Positions 9,895 to 19,900 of a DNA stretch of 64,000 bases are shown here, piece after piece; the stretch's first letter is position 1, and each line of letters opens with the position of its first letter. The notes under the pieces were generated by a model. The model was not told the origin of the DNA. It saw nothing but the letters and a program-made list of their open reading frames with translations, and ran no database searches. Source of the DNA: Maea johnstoni (lineage: Eukaryota; Annelida; Polychaeta; Spionida; Magelonidae); assembly GCA_963942565.1 (NCBI GenBank), contig OZ012686.1:5505604-5569603 (forward strand). The letters run 5' to 3'. A program made the translations under genes and the position numbers.

Positions 9895-9966
9895 GATCAC
9901 TGTGTAGGCTGTGGCAATAAAGCACGCGCCAAACATGGCTGTGAAGAATTCCTTCCTTTCTTCCGT
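9895..9966 (-). pseudogene. Exon-like segment, partial copy at the array edge
   Basis: Only the first 72 bases of the 246-base segment remain, encoding about TEERKEFFTAMFGACFIATA plus YTVI. The array edge then joins unrelated DNA, so this copy has no donor site. Confidence 0.4.
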
Positions 9967-10017
9967 CTTCAATGACACCAAAAGAAGATTATCAGTAACA
10001 ATAAATGATTGAAAAAA

Positions 10018-10150
10018 CTACACAATAATGATGATGAAAATTATAATAATATAAAGAATAATAATAAGGACTCTAATAATAATGAATTTAATTATAATAA
10101 TAATAATAATGAATATAATTATAATAATCTTGAAAGAATAATAATTTAAG
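10018..10150. repeat. A/T trinucleotide block (recurs in every unit)
   Basis: ATA, TAA and AAT trinucleotides dominate, with GATGATG at the left end and a TAATAATAATAATAATG run. On the minus strand it reads as poly-isoleucine, which explains an open frame in every unit that has no coding meaning. Confidence 0.9.
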
Positions 10151-10261
10151 AAAAAACAATAATGGACGTAAACATAAACCCAATCAGGCCAGCAGCAGCC
10201 TTCAAAGCCTGACATTTTTTGATGACCGCCCCCTGACAAAAGCAAATTTTGAAAATAATCT

Positions 10262-10345
10262 ATCGTACGCTCTATCTTTCTATTGAACCATTTATCTATC
10301 AAACCATCTATCTGTTGAACCATCTTTTTATCTATCGAACAGTCA
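10262..10345. repeat. TATC block 1 (recurs in every unit)
   Basis: Imperfect subrepeats of about 20-25 bp built from ATCTATC and GAACCATC or AAACCATC. Variation at one base (CTATCTGTTG or CTATCTATTG) decides how far a minus-strand frame stays open from unit to unit, which shows the frame is not maintained. Confidence 0.85.
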
Positions 10346-10346
10346 A

Positions 10347-10433
10347 TCCACATAGGCATCACCAAATAAAAGTAATACAAATAAGTCGGAATACTTAATA
10401 CTAGTCTATGCACGGGCACCATTGTGGTGTGCA
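10347..10433 (+). repeat. Internal dispersed repeat, copy A
   Basis: About 85 bases from GTCAATCCACATAGGCATCA through AATAAGTCGGAATACTTAAT to GGCACCATTGTGGTGTGCAG. It pairs with copy B at 12577-12663 in the same orientation, 2.2 kb away, with about eight differences. Both copies recur in all full units. Confidence 0.85.
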
Positions 10434-11059
10434 GGTCCAACAAGGACGTAAATATAAATAATCGCACTCACAAACTTTGCCTATTCTACAGTATCTAAAA
10501 TAAGACAAAAGTAAATGGATTGTTTCACATATATTAATCATGAAATGAAATAGATACTGAACTTAAGAGCATTCATACTTATTAACTTCTAATATCACAA
10601 AAGGGTTAATTTAGTATGCCCTTACTTAAAATGGTGTTTTTGGTATGCTTTGGTTATAACATGTTGCATTTTAGCCTACGTACCAAGGAACTGTATGTAC
10701 AACTTTATAAAGTTAGCAAAGGCATGAACCAGTTATTCACGAATGTCTACTGGGTACGATGGACCAAGTGTGAAAAAGCAAATCAAAAGCTTTTTATTTT
10801 CTCAAACATTTTGGGGGTAGAGAAGATCAAACTATTTAGCCTGACCACTCTAGAGGGAGGGTAAATAAAACTATTTATCCTACTTCTACAGAAGGCAGGT
10901 AAATATATTTCAAGCAATGACTGGTTGCTTGGCTCATCTTATTGGCAAAGGGAACTTAATTTACCGGAGTCGCAAAAAAGGCCATGTGCATGTCCTTCAG
11001 TATGTCATAGAATATATCATCAGTACTATAAGTAAGACAAACCTATCAATAATGGAAAC

Positions 11060-11265
11060 GTGTATTTATCTCTATGTTTATCTATCAATATCTAACATCT
11101 ATCTACATGTCTGTTTGTCAGTCAGTATTTCTATCTATCTTTCTATCTATCTGTGTGGGCGTGCGCACTTGGACACACAAATTATACATATATATATATA
11201 TACATATATATATATGTATGTATGTGTGTATGTATGTTTCTAAGTATGTATGTAAATATGTGTGT
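11060..11265. repeat. ATCT, TA and TATG microsatellites (recur in every unit)
   Basis: A CTAT-rich tract to about 11150 is followed by ATATATAT tracts (11187-11215) and TATG/TGTG tracts (11215-11260). Tract length varies: the left edge units and units 15-16 have short ATCT and AC alleles, units 6-14 longer ones. These length alleles mark subfamilies. Confidence 0.93.
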
Positions 11266-11558
11266 GTTTACTTATAGATAAATATAAATATGAATAAATG
11301 TTTTCATTATTGATAGCCATCTTACTTTTTGCACTAATAGATATATAGTTTGAGTGCTTGAATGCGCAAATTTAAAGTAGCACATATACTCTCCAGCAGG
11401 GCTGTTAAGCGAAATTATTTGCACTGCAAACTGAAGCAGTATACAGTTTCTGAATTAGCAAAGGTCCAATGCTCAGTAGTAAACACAACCCTTCAAAATA
11501 GAAAGCACACAACCTTCTTAATAGATGTATTAATTAGAGATAGCTTAGCATTCTCCAG

Positions 11559-11615
11559 CAGGTGCCAACTCCTAAATCAAACCATAAAGTACGTGTGCCC
11601 ATTGCCGGGTTTGAT
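11559..11615 (+). repeat. Weak internal duplication, copy 1
   Basis: AGGTGCCAACTCCT followed by GTGTGCCCATTGCCGGGTTTG resembles AGGTGCCAACTCCT followed by GTGTGCCCCTTGCGGGGTG in the hairpin segment near 12207. The two share order and spacing but are diverged, so the unit seems to have an older internal duplication. Confidence 0.5.
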
Positions 11616-11729
11616 TCAATTGAGTATTACATAGTATTACATACTTATTCTTTAATTAATATCATTATATTGGAACCATTTATATAACCATAAATATCAG
11701 CAAATGTAGACACCAAAATAAACCCTCAA

Positions 11730-11944
11730 AACCATCTATCTATCTATCAAAGCATCTATCTATCTATCAAACCATCTATCTATCTATATATTGAATCAGC
11801 TATCTATCAAACCATCTATATATCTATTTAACCATCTATTCATTGAACCATCTTTCTATCTATCAAACCAGCTATCTATCTATCAAATAAATCAGCTATA
11901 TCTATGTATTGAACCAGCTATCCATCCAATGAATGAATGAATGA
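11730..11944. repeat. TATC block 2 and (AATG)n (recur in every unit)
   Basis: CATCTATCTATCTATCAAA and AACCAGCTATCTATC subrepeats alternate for about 200 bases and end in a short AATG run near 11930. On the complement this is GATA-rich DNA. Confidence 0.9.
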
Positions 11945-12021
11945 GGGCTTAAAGGCACATCAGCACATTAGGCTATTTAGTGCCATTAATTGGTGTTTTT
12001 TTTTTCGTAAAGTGGTTGTTT

Positions 12022-12043
12022 GCCATTGTTGAAGAACAATGGC
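12022..12043. other. Perfect hairpin, 9-bp stem with GAAG loop
   Basis: GCCATTGTT, GAAG, AACAATGGC form an uninterrupted inverted repeat. It lies just after a homopolymer T run and is present unchanged in the other units examined (for example 15333, 28586, 61787). No function is assigned. Confidence 0.8.
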
Positions 12044-12206
12044 AAAGCATGTGAAAGAAGAAAAAGCGGAAGAGAAAGAGCAGAGCCTTCATATCCAAAG
12101 ATGACCAAGGGATCTTTTAGATGCATGGTATCCATAGACAGATCCACACATCCCCAATTTTTTTATAAGGCGCGCAGGGAGCCACGCTGGCGTAGGGTTG
12201 CCCGGG

Positions 12207-12245
12207 AGGTGCCAACTCCTATTGCACACAGTAGGTGTGCCCCTG
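12207..12245 (+). repeat. Weak internal duplication, copy 2
   Basis: Partner of 11559-11615. GAGGTGCCAACTCCTATTGC is followed by a GTGTGCCCC-rich block in front of TATC block 3. Confidence 0.5.
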
Positions 12246-12254
12246 GCGGAGTGC

Positions 12255-12420
12255 TATCTATCCATCAAACTATCTATCTTTCAAACCATCTAGCTATTGA
12301 ACCATCTATCTATCGTTCGAACCAGCTATCTATCAAACCAGCTATCTATCAAATCATTAAGCTATATATTGAACCAGCTATCTATGTATCAAACCAGCTA
12401 TCTACTTATCAAACCAGCTA
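12255..12420. repeat. TATC block 3 (recurs in every unit)
   Basis: Subrepeats of ATCTATCAAACCAGCT and ATCTATTGAACCATC type. This block is the least stable part of the unit: units 12 and 13 carry an extra copy of about 16 bp, and unit 16 has lost about 36 bp. Confidence 0.9.
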
Positions 12421-12476
12421 GTAATAATGATAATTAATTATTCAACAGTGCTGTAGGATTGTATATGATAGGCAGC

Positions 12477-12500
12477 ATTCACCACTTTGGGGCGGTGAAT
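12477..12500. other. Perfect hairpin, 7-bp stem
   Basis: ATTCACC and GGTGAAT flank a ten-base loop, ACTTTGGGGC in most units. In unit 5 (near 25721) the stem is kept while the loop reads ACCTGAGGGC, three changes close together. Confidence 0.7.
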
Positions 12501-12576
12501 CCTGCAAAGTCATTATCTCCTCCTTGAACAGATAATACAACCTGGAAAATACACATCAAATAATAAACAAAGTCAA

Positions 12577-12663
12577 TACATATAGGTATCACCAAAATAA
12601 AAGTAATACAAATAAGTCGGAATACGTAATACTAGTCTATGCACAGGCACCATTGTGGTGGTA
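12577..12663 (+). repeat. Internal dispersed repeat, copy B
   Basis: GTCAATACATATAGGTATCA through AATAAGTCGGAATACGTAAT to GGCACCATTGTGGTGGTAG. It matches copy A at 10347-10433 and is followed by a short direct repeat of GTAGAAAATG. Confidence 0.85.
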
Positions 12664-13032
12664 GAAAATGGTAGAAAATTAATAGATGGGAAATGTATGG
12701 AATATTTAGGTATAACATGGGGTTATAATACCCACCAACAATTACTCAAACAGCCCAGGAAATCAAAAAATTGCAATGTAATCTGTAATGGTATTTACTA
12801 ATAATGACAACCTTCATGGTGTGACTTTGGGAGTATGTACCACATATGTTGTAGGGTGACATGGCTCTGATTAATGTCTTTATCACCTGATTAAATTACA
12901 TAACATAACTGATTGAAAAGACCAGTATTTCTAGTAGATTAATTGAATAATGCACTAAGTAACGTTTATTTACCATGACTAAGATGTGGACAAATCATGG
13001 TTTAAAGATCATGAATTTAAATGTAAACTTAC

Positions 13033-13278
13033 CCATGTTCTTGAGTGCAGGGACTGATGATGGGCACCTCACCGACGGGTTAAGCTGCTTTCAGTAGGCT
13101 CTCTGAAGATGATGGTGTTGAGTCCGATGAGGAGCAAGGTAGTACCATAACATCTTTTAAAGATGACATTGCTTTTCCGGGACCGGCTGTTATGGTGAAG
13201 ACAGGAGATCACTGTGTAGGCTGTGGCAATAAAGCACGCGCCAAACATGGCTGTGAAGAATTCCTTCCTTTCTTCCGT
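13033..13278 (-). pseudogene. Exon-like segment, copy 1 (two hydrophobic segments; family not recognised)
   Basis: On the minus strand a branch-like TTACTGAT, a pyrimidine-rich tract and the first AG at CATTGAAG precede the segment, and GG then GTAAGT follows it, so it is bounded like an internal exon of 246 bases (82 codons). The frame reads TEERKEFF, then a hydrophobic stretch at residues 7-27 (MFGACFIATAYTVISCL), a basic loop (HHNSRSRKSNVIFKR), a second hydrophobic stretch at 43-58 (CYGTTLLLIGLNTIIF) and REPTESSLTRR, with a stop 36 bases before the donor. The following bases read PVGEVPIISPCTQEHG in another frame, or an earlier donor (GTGAGG at 13072) gives a 206-base exon. It suggests part of a membrane protein. 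Between copies I see two replacement and no silent changes in the frame, so no selection is evident. Confidence 0.4.
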
Positions 13279-16200
13279 CTTCAATGACACCAAAAGAAGA
13301 TTATCAGTAACAATAAATGATTGAAAAAACTACACAATAATGATGATGAAAATTATAATAATATAAAGAATAATAATAAGGACTCTAATAATAATGAATT
13401 TAATTATAATAATAATAATAATGAATATAATTATAATAATCTTGAAAGAATAATAATTTAAGAAAAAACAATAATGGACGTAAACATAAACCCATTCAGG
13501 CCAGCAGCAGCCTTCAAAGCCTGACATTTTTTGATGACCGCCCCCTGACAAAAGCAAATTTTGAAAATAATCTATCGTACGCTCTATCTTTCTATTGAAC
13601 CATTTATCTATCAAACCATCTATCTATTGAACCATCTTTTTATCTATCGAACAGTCAATCCACATAGGCATCACCAAATAAAAGTAATACAAATAAGTCG
13701 GAATACTTAATACTAGTCTATGCACGGGCACCATTGTGGTGTGCAGGTCCAACAAGGACGTAAATATAAATAATCGCACTCACAAACTTTGCCTATTCTA
13801 CAGTATCTAAAATAAGACAAAAATAAATGGATTGTTTCACATATATTAATCATGAAATGAAATAGATACTGAACTTAAGAGCATTCATACTTATTAACTT
13901 CTAATATCACAAAAGGGTTAATTTAGTATGCCCTTACTTAAAATGGTGTTTTTGGTATGCTTTGGTTATAATATGTTGCATTTTAGCCTACGTACCAAGG
14001 AACTGTATGTACAACTTTATAAAGTTAGCAAAGGCATGAACCAGTTATTCACGAATGTCTACTGGGTACGATGGACCAAGTGTGAAAAAGCAAATCAAAA
14101 GCTTTTTATTTTCTCAAACATTTTGGGGGTAGTGAAGATCAAACTATTTAGCCTGACCACTCTAGAGGGAGGGTAAATAAAACTATTTATCCTACTTCTA
14201 CAGAAGGCTGGTAAATATATTTCAAGCAATGACTGGTTGCTTGGCTCATCTTATTGGCAAAGGGAACTTAATTTACCGGAGTCGCAAAAAAGGCCATGTG
14301 CATGTCCTTCAGTATGTCATAGAATATATCATCAGTACTATAAGTAAGACAAACCTATCAATAATGGAAACATGTATTTATCTCTATGTTTATCTATCAA
14401 TATCTAACATCTATCTACATGTCTGTTTGTCAGTCAGTATTTCTATCTATCTTTCTATCTATCTGTGTGGGCGTGCGCACTTGGACACACAAATTATACA
14501 TATATATATATATACATATATATATATGTATGTATGTGTGTATGTATGTTTCTAAGTATGTATGTAAATATGTGTGTGTTTACTTATAGATAAATATACA
14601 TATGAATAAATGTGTTTTCATTATTGATAGCCATCTTACTTTTTGCACTAATAGATATATAGTTTGAGTGCTTGAATGCGCAAATTTAAAGTAGCACAAA
14701 TACTCTCCAGCAGGGCTGTTAAGCGAAATTATTTGCACTGCAAACTGAAGCAGTATACAGTTTCTGAATTAGCAAAGGTCCAATGCTCAGTAGTAAACAC
14801 AACCCTTCAAAATAGAAAGCACACAACCTTCTTAATAGATGTATTAATTAGAGATAGCTTAGCATTCTCCAGCAGGTGCCAACTCCTAAATCAAACCATA
14901 AAGTATGTGTGCCCATTGCCGGGTTTGATTCAATTGAGTATTACATAGTATTACATACTTATTCTTTAATTAATATCATTATATTGGAACCATTTATATA
15001 ACCATAAATATCAGCAAATGTAGACACCAAAATAAACCCTCAAAACCATCTATCTATCTATCAAAGCATCTATCTATCTATCAAACCATCTATCTATCTA
15101 TATATTGAACCAGCTATCTATCAAACCATCTATATATCTATTTAACCATCTATCTATTGAACCATCTTTCTATCTATCAAACCAGCTATCTATCTATCAA
15201 ATAAATCAGCTATATCTATGTATTGAACCAGCTATCTATCCAATGAATGAATGAATGAGGGCTTAAAGGCACATCAGCACATTAGGCTATTTAGTGCCAT
15301 TAATTGGTTTTTTTTTCGTAAAGTGGTTGTTTGCCATTGTTGAAGAACAATGGCAAAGCATGTGAAAGAAGAAAAAGCGGAAGAGAAAGAGCAGAGCCTT
15401 CATATCCAAAGATGACCAAGGGATCTTTTAGATGCATGGTATCCATAGACAGATCCACACATCCCCATTTTTTTTATAAGGCGAGCAGGGTGCCACGCTG
15501 GCGTAGGGTTGCCCGGGGGGTGCCAACTCCTATTGCACACAGTAGGTGTGCCCCTTGCGGGGTGCTATCTATCCATCAAACTATCTATCTTTCAAACCAT
15601 CTAGCTATTGAACCATCTATCTATCGTTCGAACCAGCTATCTATCAAACCAGCTATCTATCAAATCATTAAGCTATATATTGAACCAGCTATCTATGTAT
15701 CAAACCAGCTATCTACTTATCAAACCAGCTAGTAATAATGATAATTAATTATTCAACAGTGCTGTAGGATTGTATATGATAGGCAGCATTCACCACTTTG
15801 GGGCGGTGAATCCTGCAAAGTCATTATCTCCTCCTTGAACAGATAATACAACCTGGAAAATACACATCAAATGATAAACAAAGTCAATACATATAGGTAT
15901 CACCAAAATAAAAGTAATACAAATAAGTCGGAATACGTAATACTAGTCTATGCACAGGCACCATTGTGGTGGTAGAAAATGGTAGAAAATTAATAGATGG
16001 GAAATGTATGGAATATTTAGGTATAACATGGGGTTATAATACCCACCAACAATTACTCAAACAGCCCAGGAAATCAAAAAATTGCAATGTAATCTGTAAT
16101 GGTATTTACTAATAATGACAACCTTCATGGTGTGACTTTGGGAGTATGTACCACATATGTTGTAGGGTGACATGGCTCTGATTAATGTCTTTATCACCTG

Positions 16201-16517
16201 ATTAAATTACATAACATAACTGATTGAAAAGACCAGTATTTCTAGTAGATTAATTGAATAATGCACTAAGTAACGTTTATTTACCATGACTAAGATGTGG
16301 ACAAATCATGGTTTAAAGATCATGAATTTAAATGTAAACTTACCCATGTTCTTGAGTGCAGGGACTGATGATGGGCACCTCACCGACGGGTTAAGCTGCT
16401 TTCAGTAGGCTCTCTGAAGATGATGGTGTTGAGTCCGATGAGGAGCAAGGTAGTACCATAACATCTTTTAAAGATGACATTGCTTTTCCGGGACCGGCTG
16501 TTATGGTGAAGACAGGA
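13207..16517. repeat. Macrosatellite unit 2 (3311 bp)
   Basis: First of a near-identical trio (2-4) marked by GGGGGTAGTGAAG near 14130 and CCCGGGGGGTGCC near 15513. It keeps GTACGCTC where units 3 and 4 have GTACTCTC. Confidence 0.95.
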
Positions 16518-16589
16518 GATCACTGTGTAGGCTGTGGCAATAAAGCACGCGCCAAACATGGCTGTGAAGAATTCCTTCCTTTCTTCCGT
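16344..16589 (-). pseudogene. Exon-like segment, copy 2
   Basis: Identical in reading to copy 1, with Ser at residue 31; splice-like signals are kept. Confidence 0.4.
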
Positions 16590-19500
16590 CTTCAATGACA
16601 CCAAAAGAAGATTATCAGTAACAATAAATGATTGAAAAAACTACACAATAATGATGATGAAAATTATAATAATATAAAGAATAATAATAAGGACTCTAAT
16701 AATAATGAATTTAATTATAATAATAATAATAATGAATATAATTATAATAATCTTGAAAGAATAATAATTTAAGAAAAAACAATAATGGACGTAAACATAA
16801 ACCCATTCAGGCCAGCAGCAGCCTTCAAAGCCTGACATTTTTTGATGACCGCCCCCTGACAAAAGCAAATTTTGAAAATAATCTATCGTACTCTCTATCT
16901 TTCTATTGAACCATTTATCTATCAAACCATCTATCTATTGAACCATCTTTTTATCTATCGAACAGTCAATCCACATAGGCATCACCAAATAAAAGTAATA
17001 CAAATAAGTCGGAATACTTAATACTAGTCTATGCACGGGCACCATTGTGGTGTGCAGGTCCAACAAGGACGTAAATATAAATAATCGCACTCACAAACTT
17101 TGCCTATTCTACAGTATCTAAAATAAGACAAAAATAAATGGATTGTTTCACATATATTAATCATGAAATGAAATAGATACTGAACTTAAGAGCATTCATA
17201 CTTATTAACTTCTAATATCACAAAAGGGTTAATTTAGTATGCCCTTACTTAAAATGGTGTTTTTGGTATGCTTTGGTTATAATATGTTGCATTTTAGCCT
17301 ACGTACCAAGGAACTGTATGTACAACTTTATAAAGTTAGCAAAGGCATGAACCAGTTATTCACGAATGTCTACTGGGTACGATGGACCAAGTGTGAAAAA
17401 GCAAATCAAAAGCTTTTTATTTTCTCAAACATTTTGGGGGTAGTGAAGATCAAACTATTTAGCCTGACCACTCTAGAGGGAGGGTAAATAAAACTATTTA
17501 TCCTACTTCTACAGAAGGCTGGTAAATATATTTCAAGCAATGACTGGTTGCTTGGCTCATCTTATTGGCAAAGGGAACTTAATTTACCGGAGTCGCAAAA
17601 AAGGCCATGTGCATGTCCTTCAGTATGTCATAGAATATATCATCAGTACTATAAGTAAGACAAACCTATCAATAATGGAAACATGTATTTATCTCTATGT
17701 TTATCTATCAATATCTAACATCTATCTACATGTCTGTTTGTCAGTCAGTATTTCTATCTATCTTTCTATCTATCTGTGTGGGCGTGCGCACTTGGACACA
17801 CAAATTATACATATATATATATATACATATATATATATGTATGTATGTGTGTATGTATGTTTCTAAGTATGTATGTAAATATGTGTGTGTTTACTTATAG
17901 ATAAATATACATATGAATAAATGTGTTTTCATTATTGATAGCCATCTTACTTTTTGCACTAATAGATATATAGTTTGAGTGCTTGAATGCGCAAATTTAA
18001 AGTAGCACAAATACTCTCCAGCAGGGCTGTTAAGCGAAATTATTTGCACTGCAAACTGAAGCAGTATACAGTTTCTGAATTAGCAAAGGTCCAATGCTCA
18101 GTAGTAAACACAACCCTTCAAAATAGAAAGCACACAACCTTCTTAATAGATGTATTAATTAGAGATAGCTTAGCATTCTCCAGCAGGTGCCAACTCCTAA
18201 ATCAAACCATAAAGTATGTGTGCCCATTGCCGGGTTTGATTCAATTGAGTATTACATAGTATTACATACTTATTCTTTAATTAATATCATTATATTGGAA
18301 CCATTTATATAACCATAAATATCAGCAAATGTAGACACCAAAATAAACCCTCAAAACCATCTATCTATCTATCAAAGCATCTATCTATCTATCAAACCAT
18401 CTATCTATCTATATATTGAACCAGCTATCTATCAAACCATCTATATATCTATTTAACCATCTATCTATTGAACCATCTTTCTATCTATCAAACCAGCTAT
18501 CTATCTATCAAATAAATCAGCTATATCTATGTATTGAACCAGCTATCTATCCAATGAATGAATGAATGAGGGCTTAAAGGCACATCAGCACATTAGGCTA
18601 TTTAGTGCCATTAATTGGTTTTTTTTTCGTAAAGTGGTTGTTTGCCATTGTTGAAGAACAATGGCAAAGCATGTGAAAGAAGAAAAAGCGGAAGAGAAAG
18701 AGCAGAGCCTTCATATCCAAAGATGACCAAGGGATCTTTTAGATGCATGGTATCCATAGACAGATCCACACATCCCCATTTTTTTTATAAGGCGAGCAGG
18801 GTGCCACGCTGGCGTAGGGTTGCCCGGGGGGTGCCAACTCCTATTGCACACAGTAGGTGTGCCCCTTGCGGGGTGCTATCTATCCATCAAACTATCTATC
18901 TTTCAAACCATCTAGCTATTGAACCATCTATCTATCGTTCGAACCAGCTATCTATCAAACCAGCTATCTATCAAATCATTAAGCTATATATTGAACCAGC
19001 TATCTATGTATCAAACCAGCTATCTACTTATCAAACCAGCTAGTAATAATGATAATTAATTATTCAACAGTGCTGTAGGATTGTATATGATAGGCAGCAT
19101 TCACCACTTTGGGGCGGTGAATCCTGCAAAGTCATTATCTCCTCCTTGAACAGATAATACAACCTGGAAAATACACATCAAATGATAAACAAAGTCAATA
19201 CATATAGGTATCACCAAAATAAAAGTAATACAAATAAGTCGGAATACGTAATACTAGTCTATGCACAGGCACCATTGTGGTGGTAGAAAATGGTAGAAAA
19301 TTAATAGATGGGAAATGTATGGAATATTTAGGTATAACATGGGGTTATAATACCCACCAACAATTACTCAAACAGCCCAGGAAATCAAAAAATTGCAATG
19401 TAATCTGTAATGGTATTTACTAATAATGACAACCTTCATGGTGTGACTTTGGGAGTATGTACCACATATGTTGTAGGGTGACATGGCTCTGATTAATGTC

Positions 19501-19828
19501 TTTATCACCTGATTAAATTACATAACATAACTGATTGAAAAGACCAGTATTTCTAGTAGATTAATTGAATAATGCACTAAGTAACGTTTATTTACCATGA
19601 CTAAGATGTGGACAAATCATGGTTTAAAGATCATGAATTTAAATGTAAACTTACCCATGTTCTTGAGTGCAGGGACTGATGATGGGCACCTCACCGACGG
19701 GTTAAGCTGCTTTCAGTAGGCTCTCTGAAGATGATGGTGTTGAGTCCGATGAGGAGCAAGGTAGTACCATAACATCTTTTAAAGATGACATTGCTTTTCC
19801 GGGACCGGCTGTTATGGTGAAGACAGGA
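16518..19828. repeat. Macrosatellite unit 3 (3311 bp)
   Basis: Shares all trio markers of unit 2 and adds GTACTCTC near 16889, which is also in unit 4. Confidence 0.95.
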
Positions 19829-19900
19829 GATCACTGTGTAGGCTGTGGCAATAAAGCACGCGCCAAACATGGCTGTGAAGAATTCCTTCCTTTCTTCCGT
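19655..19900 (-). pseudogene. Exon-like segment, copy 3
   Basis: Ser at residue 31; same acceptor and GTAAGT donor. Confidence 0.4.

Larger units (their letters stand above)
9895..13206. repeat. Macrosatellite unit 1 (3312 bp)
   Basis: First unit, truncated at its exon-like segment by the array edge. Its right half (CGCGCAGGGAGCC near 12175, CCCCTGGCGG near 12240, CACATATACTC near 11382) matches unit 5 rather than its neighbour unit 2. It has the short AC and short ATCT microsatellite alleles. Confidence 0.95.

Noticed and set aside
10018-10467. Minus-strand frame ending in poly-isoleucine
   Set aside because: It reads through the A/T trinucleotide block and a TATC block, and its length changes with single-base variants among units.
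10616-10864. 82-residue ATG frame (MPLLKMVFLVCFGYN...) present in every unit
   Set aside because: Unit-to-unit changes include about as many or more replacements (Arg/His, Glu/Val, Tyr/His, Phe/Leu) as silent changes, there is no recognised domain, and the flanks are equally conserved. Conservation reflects young copies.
10917-11277. Frames rich in Tyr, Ile, Ser and Val over the microsatellites
   Set aside because: Translation of ATCT, TA and TATG tracts; frame and length shift with allele length.
11362-11634. 90-residue ATG frame in every unit
   Set aside because: No recognisable domain and drifting replacements (for example His/Gln, Leu/Gln, Gly/Arg) between units.
12310-12330. GGTTCGAAC on the minus strand as a tRNA or SINE B box
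   Set aside because: No A box at the right distance and no cloverleaf; it is part of a TATC subrepeat and is missing from unit 16.
12020-12421. 133-residue frame through the hairpin segment and TATC block 3
   Set aside because: It starts at a non-ATG codon, is broken by a one-base T-run difference in units 11-13, and ends in simple repeat.
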